This document shows positions 45,249 to 56,314 of a DNA stretch of 64,000 bases, in pieces. The stretch spans positions 17,351,921-17,415,920 of the forward strand of contig OZ020269.1 in assembly GCA_963971225.1 (NCBI GenBank). The letters are read 5' to 3'. Position 1 is the first letter of the stretch. Each line of letters starts with the position of its first letter. The notes under the pieces are model-generated. The model was not told the DNA's origin, made no database searches, and was given only the letters and a program-made list of their open reading frames with translations. Source of the stretch: Melieria omissa. Lineage: Eukaryota > Arthropoda > Insecta > Diptera > Ulidiidae. The position numbers and the translations under genes are program-made.

Positions 45249-45461
45249 CTACTGGGCTTCGCCCTGTACGCGTACAAAACGATTTAGAATCGCCAAAATG
45301 CCGGCCATGGCATTGACGCGACTGTCGGTGGGCAGACGACGCAGCTGCTCAGTCAGGTACGCGGCAAATGCCGAGTTATCATCCAGATCGGTCAGCTCCA
45401 GGTGCAGCGACTTGTGCGCCCGATAAGCTGCAGTCAAACCGTTCTTCTTCGCCTCAGTCAT
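45249..45461 (-). CDS. Small conserved-looking protein of unknown function (70 aa)
   Basis: On the minus strand the ATG at 45461, in the good context GTCACAATGACT, opens a 70-codon frame: MTEAKKNGLTAAYRAHKSLH at the start, ending LNRFVRVQGEAQ. Composition is balanced and protein-like (GC-rich third positions, amphipathic helices, a conserved-looking DLDDNSAFAAYLTEQLRRLP core), unlike the AT-rich noise frames around it. No membrane segment or signal peptide. I do not recognise the family. Intronless as seen, it could also be the last exon of a larger gene, because AG acceptor-like sites precede it. It is convergent with the carrier gene, with stops about 355 bases apart. Confidence 0.6.
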   Translation of the reverse strand: MTEAKKNGLTAAYRAHKSLHLELTDLDDNSAFAAYLTEQLRRLPTDSRVNAMAGILAILNRFVRVQGEAQ

Positions 45462-45476
45462 TGTGACCTTTTGCAA

Positions 45477-46791
45477 TCGGAGGCGAACGCCGGCGTCGCA
45501 CGCAATAAATACGCCTTCAATTTACGAGTATTTGCAAAGGAATGTGTAATAGCTGGCCGTATTCCGGTTGATTTGTCTAGAGGACTGCAAAAATGTATTG
45601 TTGGATGGTGGAGCAGAAATTTTGCATTTGCTTGAACCTACCGACGTGTAATTCACAATGCGAATATTTCGCTGTAGGCGCGGCGAATGCTTAAATATTT
45701 CGAATTTTCGAGTTTGCAATAAAATTTCGAAATTTTCACGGATTTCACCGCTTTTCTTGTGATGGAAAGGAAGCAGCAAGAATTTGCAAACTTCGGGTAA
45801 ATCTTTTCAGTCGTTGACGAACGTAAACAAAAAATTGACAACTGCAGCAACGAGTCCACGAAGAGCGAGCAAAATGTAGCAACGAGCAAATATCAAAACT
45901 CAAACAAATGTGGAAAAACGAGAAAACCAGTTTTGGGGCAATACTATTTTTGGAAAAATATCACAACGAATTTCGTTCAACTTGAGAGCAGATACCATTT
46001 TCTTTGCTTTCGTTGCATTAAGCTCGATTTATTTGATTCGTGTAGAGAAACACTCAATATTTTATACCTTTAACGGTTTGCCTAGTTTAGCGGTAGTTTT
46101 ACGAACCGCTTGTGTGCAACGGTTTTCCAATCAAAAGAGGAAAATTTACATAGCTAAATTAACTAAAGAAATGAACTTTTGATACATTTTATTTAAAGAT
46201 TTTACTGCACTAACCTCTGGGAGTAAAATTGCAGAATACGCTTCTATCTTCTCGTCTCGGAATCAGTATAAAGTTATACAAAGGATCCCTCTATGTGTTT
46301 ACAAATTCACAAGCACACTGAATATGGTTACGAGTCAGATTTAGCTGATCAGATTCTTAATTTATAGGTAAATAATACATAATTTCACAGGTAATACAAT
46401 TATAAAATTTTTTTGGTAATTTTTCAAAACTACTACTAATTTCACTCGAAGTTTGCACTTGTAAATCCGCAACGCAGTTTGCAGTCTACCTACTCGCTAC
46501 TCGCTACAATGCACTCTGTTTACTCGTCTTTTCGCCGCTGTCAAACAAACAATGGTGAGCCATAGTAAAGAAAGATGCACAACACACAGCTAGAAAAGCA
46601 TCACGAATTCATAAAGATTTAAGAACACAACAAGATAAGAAAGTGTGCTAACGACTGCTGGCAGACAGATATTAACGCGAAGATAAAAATTCCCTTGCTG
46701 TGGATGACAACTGGTTGTCGGGTGCGTTGGTCAGAAAGCGGGTAGCGGACAGAGGGCGTCGAGTGGCCTTGGTCGTGAAGTCGGTTACAGA
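45477..46791. other. Intergenic with probable divergent promoters
   Basis: This region separates the minus-strand small gene from the plus-strand CUB-like gene and should hold both promoters. Open frames in it are AT-rich and unsupported. A G-rich 5' UTR-like stretch lies at 46690-46790. Confidence 0.5.
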
Positions 46792-48675
46792 ATGAAGCAA
46801 ACTGGGATTTCCATCTATCTGGGCTTATTCATACTTGGCAGTTCATGGTACAACAGTGATGGCTATAGAAACAGTAAGTTCCTTGCAGGCGATTTCTTAT
46901 TGTAACTATTCAAATATACTTTGCAATGCTGTTTCTGTTGGCAGTTCGACTGCAGGATTATCTGTGCTCCGACAAGTTGTTTATAGCGCTGCAAACACCT
47001 TTTCGCGGTGCCCCCACATTTACGCTCACCGAGGAACGTGAATCGGCGGCTATTGTTACCCAAGTTTGGAACGCCTCTTTGCCGGGTTTTCGCTCCACAA
47101 ATAAGATCAAATATGATTGCCATTTTCGTGTGCAGACGCCACACAGACCGCCACGCGGCATCTACACGGTCATTACGCGTCTCAAGTTTCGGTTTGATCA
47201 CGTGACCAACACCTGTTTGGACTACATTCAGTTCGAGCGTGGCAATCGGTCGCCGTCGGCCAAGATATGCAATAATATCTCCATAGATGGGCCAGCGGAA
47301 CGGCTGATATTTGACCAGCGCGATCGAGATGTCAGTGTGCACATTCACATCGATAAGGATCACGCAATTATGGAACGGCTGGAGCTGCGCATGGTGCTGA
47401 CTGCGCACTCGGAGTGTCGACTGAGTGAAGACTTTCTGTGCGATCCCAAGAATCAGTATTCATGCATTTCGCGACACTTTGTGCGCGACAACGTCACAAA
47501 CTGCATGTTTCCTTGTCGCGATGAGGGATCGTGCTTTTACGATGCCATCACCGCAGAGGAGATAGACACCACCAACGTGGCCATTTCTGCCATAACATCG
47601 CTGATTTTTACAATGCTCGGCGTGGGTTTCTGTGTGTGGATCTGCTGGAAGTACTGGAACTGTATCACGGTGCAGCAGCATGCGCACGAAGCGTCGGCTG
47701 CGGCGCATCGTCGTGGAGCGCGGGTGAGTCATTGACTTGCACGACACGTGTGAAAATGTTCCGTGTGCCAATTGCAGCTGCAGTTGGGCGTTGCATGCAT
47801 ATCGGTTAGCGAATGTGGCTGTTTTGGTTGTAATGTTGTATCTATGTGAGAACAATATTGTAACAACAGCGGCACCCAACATTTGTTTGAATTTGTGGAC
47901 CACCACGTACAGTCGTGTCTGGATATATAGTGAACTAATTATTGCAAGGCCTGTTCTCAGTATTGAAGTTGTTCACTATATCAAGGTTAACATTTTTGTT
48001 CAAAAACTCGATTTATTTGCTCAAAATCAAGGCGAATTCATACCAGGTGGCCTCGTTGAATGAGGCGAATTTATTTTTTTTTGGTGGAAAAGGTTTAGAT
48101 TGTCAAAATGCTTGTGTAAAACTGTGACAGTTTAAAAATGAAAAAAGCAACCTTTGTTCTGATTGGCTGATTTTGACAATCTAAATCCAAAAAACAAAAA
48201 CAAAATACATTGAAATTTTGTTGCTGTCCTTACGCTATCACCTGGTATGAATTCGCCTTGGCTCAAAATATACTTTTTGTTTTTTGCTTGAAATTGCTTT
48301 CAAAATTATGTTCAATATTTAGAGGCTCCATGTTAAAATTTGGGTGTTCACTGTATCGAGGTGCTCACTATATAGAGTGTTCACTATATAAAGTGTTCAC
48401 TATACCCAGACACGACTGTATTTCCATATTTTTCACATTTCCAAATCAGTGTTATTTCATATTGTTTTCGATTCGTTTGACTTGTTAGTAGTATCAAACA
48501 AATTATTTTCTTTCTTCTTTTTTTGCAGGATACACAAATAGTAGAACCCAATGCACCAAGTTTTAGTGAAGTTATCACAGCCAGCTTAGAACAGGAAGCC
48601 TCAAATCAACAACAGCTGCCACCAACACCCAAAGATTTGCCGCCGAGTTATGAATCTCTGTTTCCCGACAGATAA
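46792..48675 (+). CDS. Single-pass membrane protein with CUB-like ectodomain and PPxY tail
   Basis: Exons are 46792-46873, 46945-47723 and 48529-48675, giving 335 residues. Residues 1-25 form a signal peptide (ISIYLGLFILGSSW core). Residues ~30-190 resemble a CUB-type beta domain (YDCHFRVQT, GIYTVITRLKFR, CLDYIQFE, ERLIFDQRDRDVSVHIHID). A Cys-rich stretch follows (FLCDPKNQYSCISRHFVRDN, CMFPCRDEGSC) that looks like a degenerate LDL-receptor class A module lacking some acidic calcium ligands. A transmembrane helix spans about 238-263, then a cytoplasmic tail with PPTP and LPPSYESL (PPSY at 325-328), a ligand for WW domains such as those of Nedd4-type ligases. It probably acts as a cell-surface receptor or adaptor. 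I cannot name the orthologue. Confidence 0.85.
47910..48418. mobile_element. 509-bp MITE in intron 2 of the CUB-like gene
   Basis: The left end CAGTCGTGTCTGGATATATA pairs with the right end (TATACCCAGACACGACTG) and both are flanked by TA (47908-47909, 48419-48420). Subterminal words GTTCACTATAT recur four times near the right end and once near the left, likely transposase-binding or unstable repeats. A left-end fragment of the same family is at 37814-37905. TA target and CAGT ends fit the Tc1/mariner/pogo group. Confidence 0.82.
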
Positions 48676-51600
48676 GTCAATTATAGTGTAGTAGGGAAGC
48701 TGTTAAACTTATATGCGCCAAAAAGCTAAACGACGCAAACTAGGCTGAGACTTTTTTTATGAACTAATTAATCGTTTTATTTTGTTGGTGTTGCTTTTAC
48801 AAACGAAGTGTTAATGTAAATATGTGTTGCAGCCGACATTTTTTCAAGGTATTTTATGTTAAATTTGTATGGTATCAGCCCGCTGCAGTTACCTTTTATG
48901 GTTTTAAGTGAAATATGTGCGTAGTTTTGAGTGTCTTTGATCTATTTCGAATAGACTAAATGCAGTTAACTTTGAATAGAAATTGATTTAAATGTGTAAA
49001 GCGTATAGTTGCCTTGAAATGTAGCTAAAACGAAAATGTAACAGTCAAGAAACGCAACAAATATTTATCAATGTCATGTCAATGTCATAATATTATAAGT
49101 AGACTTGCATGTGTTCCAGCAGAATTCGATATCAATTATTAAATTTTTATCATAAAAGTGCAGAATGGGCAGCACAAAAAAAAGCTAGCTAGTGAATTTT
49201 AAAACGCTCATATGGAATACGTGCAGGCGCGGATACACAAAACGAATCTCGTAGGAAATTACAAGATATTTATAACTTAATTTAAGTATTATCGTCAATA
49301 AAATTGGGTGCCAACAGTTATTAAAAAAAAGTAAAGCCAACTCGTACAGACTTCCCAAAAGTACATATGCGCCTGAAAAAAATACTATGCAACATTGTCG
49401 ATTGAATGAAAAGCACACAAAACAAAATACACACGTAACAAATGAAACATTTTATGTATGGCGTATGTTAGTTGTACCTGTGTATGAAATCAATGTATAT
49501 TTATGTATTGGTGGTGCAATGTTAATGGCGCCAATTTCCCATTTCCATTTTAATGAACACCTACTAAACATAAAATGAATCTCAATTTTTTAACTGACAA
49601 ATACTTCATATCTTCTACTTACGAAAAATGACAAAAAGTCACAATTTCTTTGAGCTATGGTAATGATAAATGCACTCCTATTTTATGCTTTGGTTTTGTT
49701 TGATTTATTTAAAATATTGTACTAGCAACTAATTGTAATAGAATAAGCGTACATTTAGAATTAAAAAAAAAGCAACAACAAAATCAGATAAGTTTTAGTT
49801 AACACTACTTCATATGTAAAAAATAAATATACGAAAAGACAAATAATTATTATGAAAAGGTCTTTCAATATGAAAAATAATAGGAAATGATGGAAGTATG
49901 AATGAGGAAGTATGAAAACTCTATTATGAGCTGACTTTTGTTATTGTTTTAAATTTTACATACTTATTTTCAATGGCAAGTTTCTATGTGAACATTTAAG
50001 TTTGTGCATTTCTGTTCAACTACGAGTACTTTGTATTGCAACGAAAGTTTGAAGTTGTACACTTGAAAATAATAATAATAATAATTCATTAAATCGGAGA
50101 ACCTTGCTCAATGTACAATCAGTTGACTGCTAAATTGACAAACGTCACTTTATGCGCATGAAGAAACTTTCACTTTTAGCTAGCAACTGGAATAAAGTGA
50201 ACTTGTAGCTATTTTAAAGTCGAATGGATACATTATCGTTGTGAAGGCGGTAAAACGCTCAACCACTGCATGACTCAGGACTCATTCGTTAACGTTAGTT
50301 GGGCGCCTGAAATGCTCGTTTCGAAATGTCACTTTCGTCTGGCTTGTTTTCTACTTAAGGTAAATCGATTACCGTTGAGTATTCTGTGGTCTAGACATAC
50401 TTGAATAGGGCGATTGACCGCTGATATCCAAGCGAAATGCTATTTGCAAAATTATTATCGCCGGTTAGATTGCATTTTTAATTTGTGCAGACGTGCGTTG
50501 CTAATCATGGCGTTAAATATTTATAAATATGATACTCCAAAAATATCAATAGCACTAATTGGTATAAGACATGTGGTGAAAGAATGTCTAAATATAAAGC
50601 AAATTGACTTTTAAAATCAATTGATTAATCAACTCAATCAGGCATACAATGCATGGATGATTGAAGATCTGGTCCCTTCATCAGAGACATGAGATTCCAT
50701 TTCGTACGTGTTTGACTAAACAAAACTCATTTTTAAATACTCCAGCTTCCACTTGCTTTATTAGAATACTAGATTTATGTTCAGTTCGCTCAGCTTCAAT
50801 TTCGCCTCATGTAATTCGCACAGATTGCAGCGATTTCACGATACTGTTTGTCGAATCGAATCGACATTGTATAAATTGTCTGTAATTATGGGAAAATAAC
50901 CAGTAGACAATTCTCTTTTTTGTTTTTGTATATACACATATCATATTTTGCTTTTGCCACACTTGCAGGCAACTTAGAACATTTGAACTTTTCAATCGGT
51001 GAGTTCAATTAAAGTTGATTTTATTAATGACATTCAACATCAACATTGTTATGTTGTTGTTGTTTCGTTTGAGAACTATTCGCTTGGGAACTATTTCCGT
51101 AAATTATGTTCACGCGGTTTTTCAATGTTCTTATGTCACGCAATTGATCGGTTGCGCTCACCCCTCGCCTTTAATTGTTGTTATTTGCTGTTTGCTGAAT
51201 TCTATACGGCAGACACTAAAGTATAACAACTTTTATGTATGTACAATTATTGTAAACTGCTAGAACATTCATCAGGTTTTTCATGTTTTTTAACTAGTTT
51301 TCAAAAACTGTATAAATTCTATGAGATTTTTAAAGGTTTACCCGATTAGGAAAATCTTGGATGCCAATTGCATCGAGAAAGTTACTTGAAACTAACTAAA
51401 GACTTTAAAATTATTCTCTGCATGGTGTTTAAAAAAAGTATTAAAAAGGGTCATAATTTTGTTCTGATTCCGATTTGGTTCAATGGTTCAATGGTAAAAC
51501 GTGGGTATAGGATTTCAAGCCTCTTACTAGACTCCAGAAATGAGATCATTTGACCAGCAACTCGAACACACATGGGATGTGTAATTTTTGTCTGTAAATT

Positions 51601-52189
51601 TTGGGTCTTTTGTGCGTTTATGAGCGAGAAAATTCAGTCTTCTATTGTATACTAATTATTTTGCTTTAGATTCTTAACACTTTCGACCCCGAATATTACC
51701 CTGTGTATCGAATTTACTTTTTGGTATTTAAATCATGAAACATTTACCTAAGAAGTGTGCACACGACATTTGAAGCTGCCACGCTTCTTTGTTAGAGTTC
51801 TGGAGCTAGTTTACTTTTGAAATATTTTAGCTTAAAACGGATTAAATAAATTTTGTATCAATATTTTTCAATCACAAAAAAAATTCTTTAATATTTATGG
51901 AAAAATACAAAATTATTTTAATTTTGATTTTATTTAACCTTTATTAGAGAAACAGGGTTTTTATCAAACGCGCCCAATTCGTAGACTTCAATTAGAACAC
52001 AAACTTTTCCTGATATTGCTGCAAATTAATGGAATTTATTTTGGGAATAACAGTAGAAATTTTGTAATTTTCTTTAAATTCCCTTCTAAATATATTATTT
52101 TGTTAAATTAAAAAAAATTAAACTAAATAAAACCCATAAATCAATCGTAGCTTTAGCTATTAAATGACAAATGAAGTGAAGGTGAAGTT
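48676..52189. other. 3' UTR and intergenic, no further gene seen
   Basis: The first part is likely 3' UTR of the CUB-like gene; AATAAA occurs near 49295 and 49826, either of which could end the transcript. Beyond that only short unsupported frames occur. Confidence 0.5.
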
Positions 52190-53740
52190 TATTATTTATT
52201 TATTTATTTATTTATTTAAGCCAATCGAAATACAAAATATCTACAGGCTAGAAAATATACAAAATGTAACATTACTTAAGAATTAGACCAACAATTGGAC
52301 TAAGTATAAAACATATTAATTAATTCTTTAAATTTTGGTTTTGAAATGGAAAAATCGACATCATTGCTGCAAGCCAAATTATTAAATTATTATTATTATT
52401 GCCGGGGAAAGTGCACTGCGACCTAAAAGATCTATTGTGCCCCCTTCTTGGCCTTCACAGTTCGTCCGTGAGTCCAGTATCCAAAAGGAATCTTAGTATA
52501 TTTGCTAAGCCTTTGGAAACCCAGTACGATCCTGGTATAATAAAGTCACCGAGGTGCTTTTCCGTTTGTGCATTAGTGCAGGGCATATGCCTACTATGTG
52601 TATTGCAGTTTCATTATCCTGCACACAGAACCTACAGAATTCGTTCAACCTTAAACCCAGTATGGTAAGATGATAGTTCAGTCTAAAATGCCCTGTCAAT
52701 ATACCTGTGATAATCCTTAGATTATTCTTTGAAAGACTCATACATTCCTCGAACCTTTTCTCGTTATAAGATCCGATAAACATCTTGGAATGTTCAAGAC
52801 CTGGTTGATTTTCCCAGTATTGATTCCGGATGGTTATCTCGTTTTTCCTAGAAAGGGTGGGTGCTCCTTTGCCTAGACCGCAGAAGGGTTCTGAGCCGAC
52901 AGAAGGGATAGGCGCCTGCTCATTCCCATCAATACCGGCGTGACTCGGAACCCAGAAGACCAATACCTGATTGTAACGCCCAAGTTCGTTCAGCTTCATA
53001 AGGCATTCCGACACCAGTTTCTAGGATACCTGGTAGGGTCCTAATGCCTTGCTTGCCGCTTGGCTGTCTGACAGGATCGTAATCTTCCGATTCCGGTAAT
53101 TCCTCACCAGATTGAAGAGAGCGCACCTTTCAATGGTGTATATTTTCGCCTGAAAAATGGTGGTGTGCTTTCCAGTATGTTCCGAGTATCTAAGCACTGG
53201 TCCATACACCCCGATTCCTGTACCCTCCTCCGTTAGAGAGCCATCTGTGTACCAGGAAATCATGTACTGGTCCATCAGATATGTCTCTGATATACACAGT
53301 TTATTTTATTACTAAATTCTGTTTAAAATCTCTTGGTAAAACAGAGCTTCGGAGTAATTGTGCCCCCGGTATTGCAATCTCGGGATACTGGTTCGTAGGA
53401 ATATCAATCTTCTTACGACTCAGGAAACCCTCGTCAGTCATCCGTAGGATAGCTCTCTTCGCCTGGGTTTGTGTATGTAAGTGAAGAGGCGTAAGTTCAA
53501 GAAGAACCTCCATGGATGCTGTCGTACACGTTCTCAAAGCCCCTGTTATGCACACACATGCCAGTCTTTGGAGCTTGCTGAGAGCCCTGATGGTGGTCTA
53601 ATAACCCAGACCGCTGAACCATACGTTATCATAGGCCTCACGATCGTCGTGCAGATCAAACTCAGTATGGCTGGTGTACAGAAGGTGAAGTTGCTTTCAG
53701 GTACCTTTGGGGTCAAAAGGGTTAAAAGAAAATGCGCCAA
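52190..53740 (-). pseudogene. 5'-truncated LOA/I-type LINE with RNase H
   Basis: Read on the minus strand from 53740: TIVRPMITYGSAVW (polymerase thumb), TGALRTCTTASMEVLLELTP, then an RNase H domain with the catalytic WYTDGS, ILSDSQAA and FWVPSHAGIDGNE. After it come LRIITGILTGHFRLNYHL and the finger CRFCVQDNETAIHIVGICPA. Frameshifts (about 53300, 53020) and a stop within the RNase H show it is dead. The 3' end is a (TAAA)n-type tail, seen on the plus strand as TTTATTTATTTATTTATTTA at about 52195-52217. The 5' half, including the YADD box, is missing. Confidence 0.82.
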
Positions 53741-56314
53741 TCAATAGTTAGTTGGTAAGTTTAAGAGTTAGTAAAAAGAATAATTACTCGTTTTAACCAT
53801 TTAAGTTGGTTCAACTTTTGCCACATTGAAGTATTCAACTGTTCTCTAGAAGCTTTGGCCCGCATCACTTGCGACCGTGTCGTGAGTAGTCCCGTTTACG
53901 GTACCAACAAAGTAACATGTAGGTATCCTATTTGTTTGAATGATAGTTGTTGATTTTTGTGATTGTGCTATTGTAAAAAACGTTCATTGAAATGCTGACT
54001 TGTTTACATTTCTTACTAATCCGCAGTGCAATAAGAATGTGAATGTGGTTCTCAATTCCCACACGCTTACACTTGTACATATATACGCATATACATACAT
54101 CTGTAGCCGTAATAATTGCGCCAAAGAGAAGGTTTTTTTTGCGAAGGAGGCTTGGCTGTGGCGAACTCAATAAAAACACATAAATACATACACACATACA
54201 TATTTAGCATTTAAGCAATATGCAAAGAAAAGTAAACAGCTGATGCTGAATTATTGACAACCGGTATCAGTCTAGTCAGTCTAGATTCTAGAAGCATCTG
54301 CGCAGAAAAGTTCCCAGTCACAACAGCTCCTATTTTGAAGAGACACAAATGAAAATATTTACAATGCATAGAGCCAGTACGAAAACATCCGTTCATTGAG
54401 CCGGATACAATAGAAAAAAAAGAAACGTATTAAAATAAAAACAAATTTAAAAAAATAAAAAAAAACAAACAAAGAAAACCAGTAAACAAACGATTTCTGG
54501 CTGAATTGCGGCAACCAAAACTTGGACTAAACGGGCCACACACCACACAGTCAACAACCTGTTGAATTGTTGGGTACTTCAAAACAAAAAAGTTACCAAA
54601 AAAAAATACAAAATAAAAATATGATGAGTTTATGATGCTATGCGATTTTATGATTTCAACAAATGACGAAACAACATACAACGCACCGTTCGAATAGTGC
54701 GCGTTTTTTTCTGCAAAATCTATAAATTATTGGTTATTATTTTGCAGTGATTAAAAAAGCTTCGAGCTCAGTGCACAATGGTTGCTGTAAACTGGTTTTG
54801 GTGTCGACGTGACGGAGTGTCAATGCGCCATCAATAGCAGATCGTTCTCTATGCCATTATAATTTCTAGACAACATACATTCATACACACATACACTCGG
54901 TGTTTGCTTGTGTGCGTAAGTGTCAACAATTGCTCGGGTTTTTTTGTTGCAATTTGAATCTCGTTTCAATCATAGAACCACAGATTAACCACTGCGTGAA
55001 GCGTTTTATGTTGTCACATGTCGCAGTCGTGTTAGGTGTTCGACACTCACTGCTGTTCAGATCGGGATCTGCTCTATCAGTCTGTCCTCATTCTAGAATC
55101 TGGCGCGTTTTGAAGTCAGCCTGTTGCTCTGTATAGTCTCTCGTTTATCGCACAACGTCACTGCCAATTAGTTTTTGTGGTTTTGTCGAATGCAAAAATG
55201 TTTGTTTACACTTGTGCACTGTTTGTATGGCAGGTAATTGTAGTAAATTGCGGCACAGCTAGCGCAATCGACAGTTTTTCGTTGAGTGTTGTATGATAAG
55301 CGCCCATGTCAGCCGGTGATTGCGTGAGTTCAGCTAATCACAGGTAAATAAAATCCTATAAAATGATTAGTGTGTCGTTCTCTCGCTGTCACTCTCACAC
55401 TTAATATCACCGACAAATCAGCGGCAACTTAACGCTCAGTGAAAACCTGCGACGCATTTCAGCTGCCGATCGACTACGCCTACATAAGGCCGGCAATCGA
55501 GAGTCAACGATTTCTTCTGTTGCTGCACATAAACCTGCAAGCTTCGCGATCAGCTTACGCTCGCTGGCGGTATCGACTTGAAAAAATATATAAAAAAATT
55601 TTTGCAATTCCGCATAAAGACATTTAAGGTGAAAAGTGTCGAATGATTCAGTCGATTAGTTTGAATTCAGGAATCACCGCTTCGTCACTGACATTAACCA
55701 TACGCAACACTGACATTGGGTGTTTCAGCGACGGTGTCTCTCGTCGGGCCAACGTAAACTTCAATCAATTCAGGTTTACGCTGAATGTTTGCGTAGTTTG
55801 ATGAAATACGTTTTTTGAAACGGGTATTCACGCGCAGCAACAAATCGCTCTGACGCGCGGCAAACAGCCTGTGTACCCCCCACTACCGCACACAAGCGCG
55901 CAATCACACACACACAAACACACACACACACGTGCGAACAACTGCGACCACTTTAAGCGCCGAGCGTTGCTTTCTTCAGTGTCGGTCTTCAGCTTCAGTA
56001 CTCTCCGCGTGCTAGAGCCGCAAACAATTTGCCAGTCTGAATGAGAATCTTGTGCGTACTTAAAATTTTTGTGTAGCTGCTAATTTGTGAGCCCCGCTCG
56101 GTGGATTAGACGTTCTTTCAATCGTTCGTTCGCTTGTGAAATAATCATCTGTAAACTTTTTGCGTGATTTGCCGTCTTAAACCTAAACTTGTATTGTCTG
56201 AAGTGGCAGATTCTTGACAGATTGTGAAAACAACTACAAGCAGTACACAAACAACGCAACGATTCTAATAATCTTAATTGAAAAAAATCTAAAAATAATC
56301 AAACTTACGTAAAA
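53741..56314. other. Intergenic and probable promoter/5' UTR
   Basis: No coding sequence is supported. The last ~650 bases, including a (CA)n tract at about 55905-55930 and TCAGT-type initiator words near 55977, are a likely promoter region for the gene starting at 56315. Confidence 0.45.

Noticed and set aside
54061..54200. Fly-like ATACATACATA-rich stretch as a regulatory element
   Set aside because: Simple-sequence DNA common in fly genomes; nothing specific to support a function.
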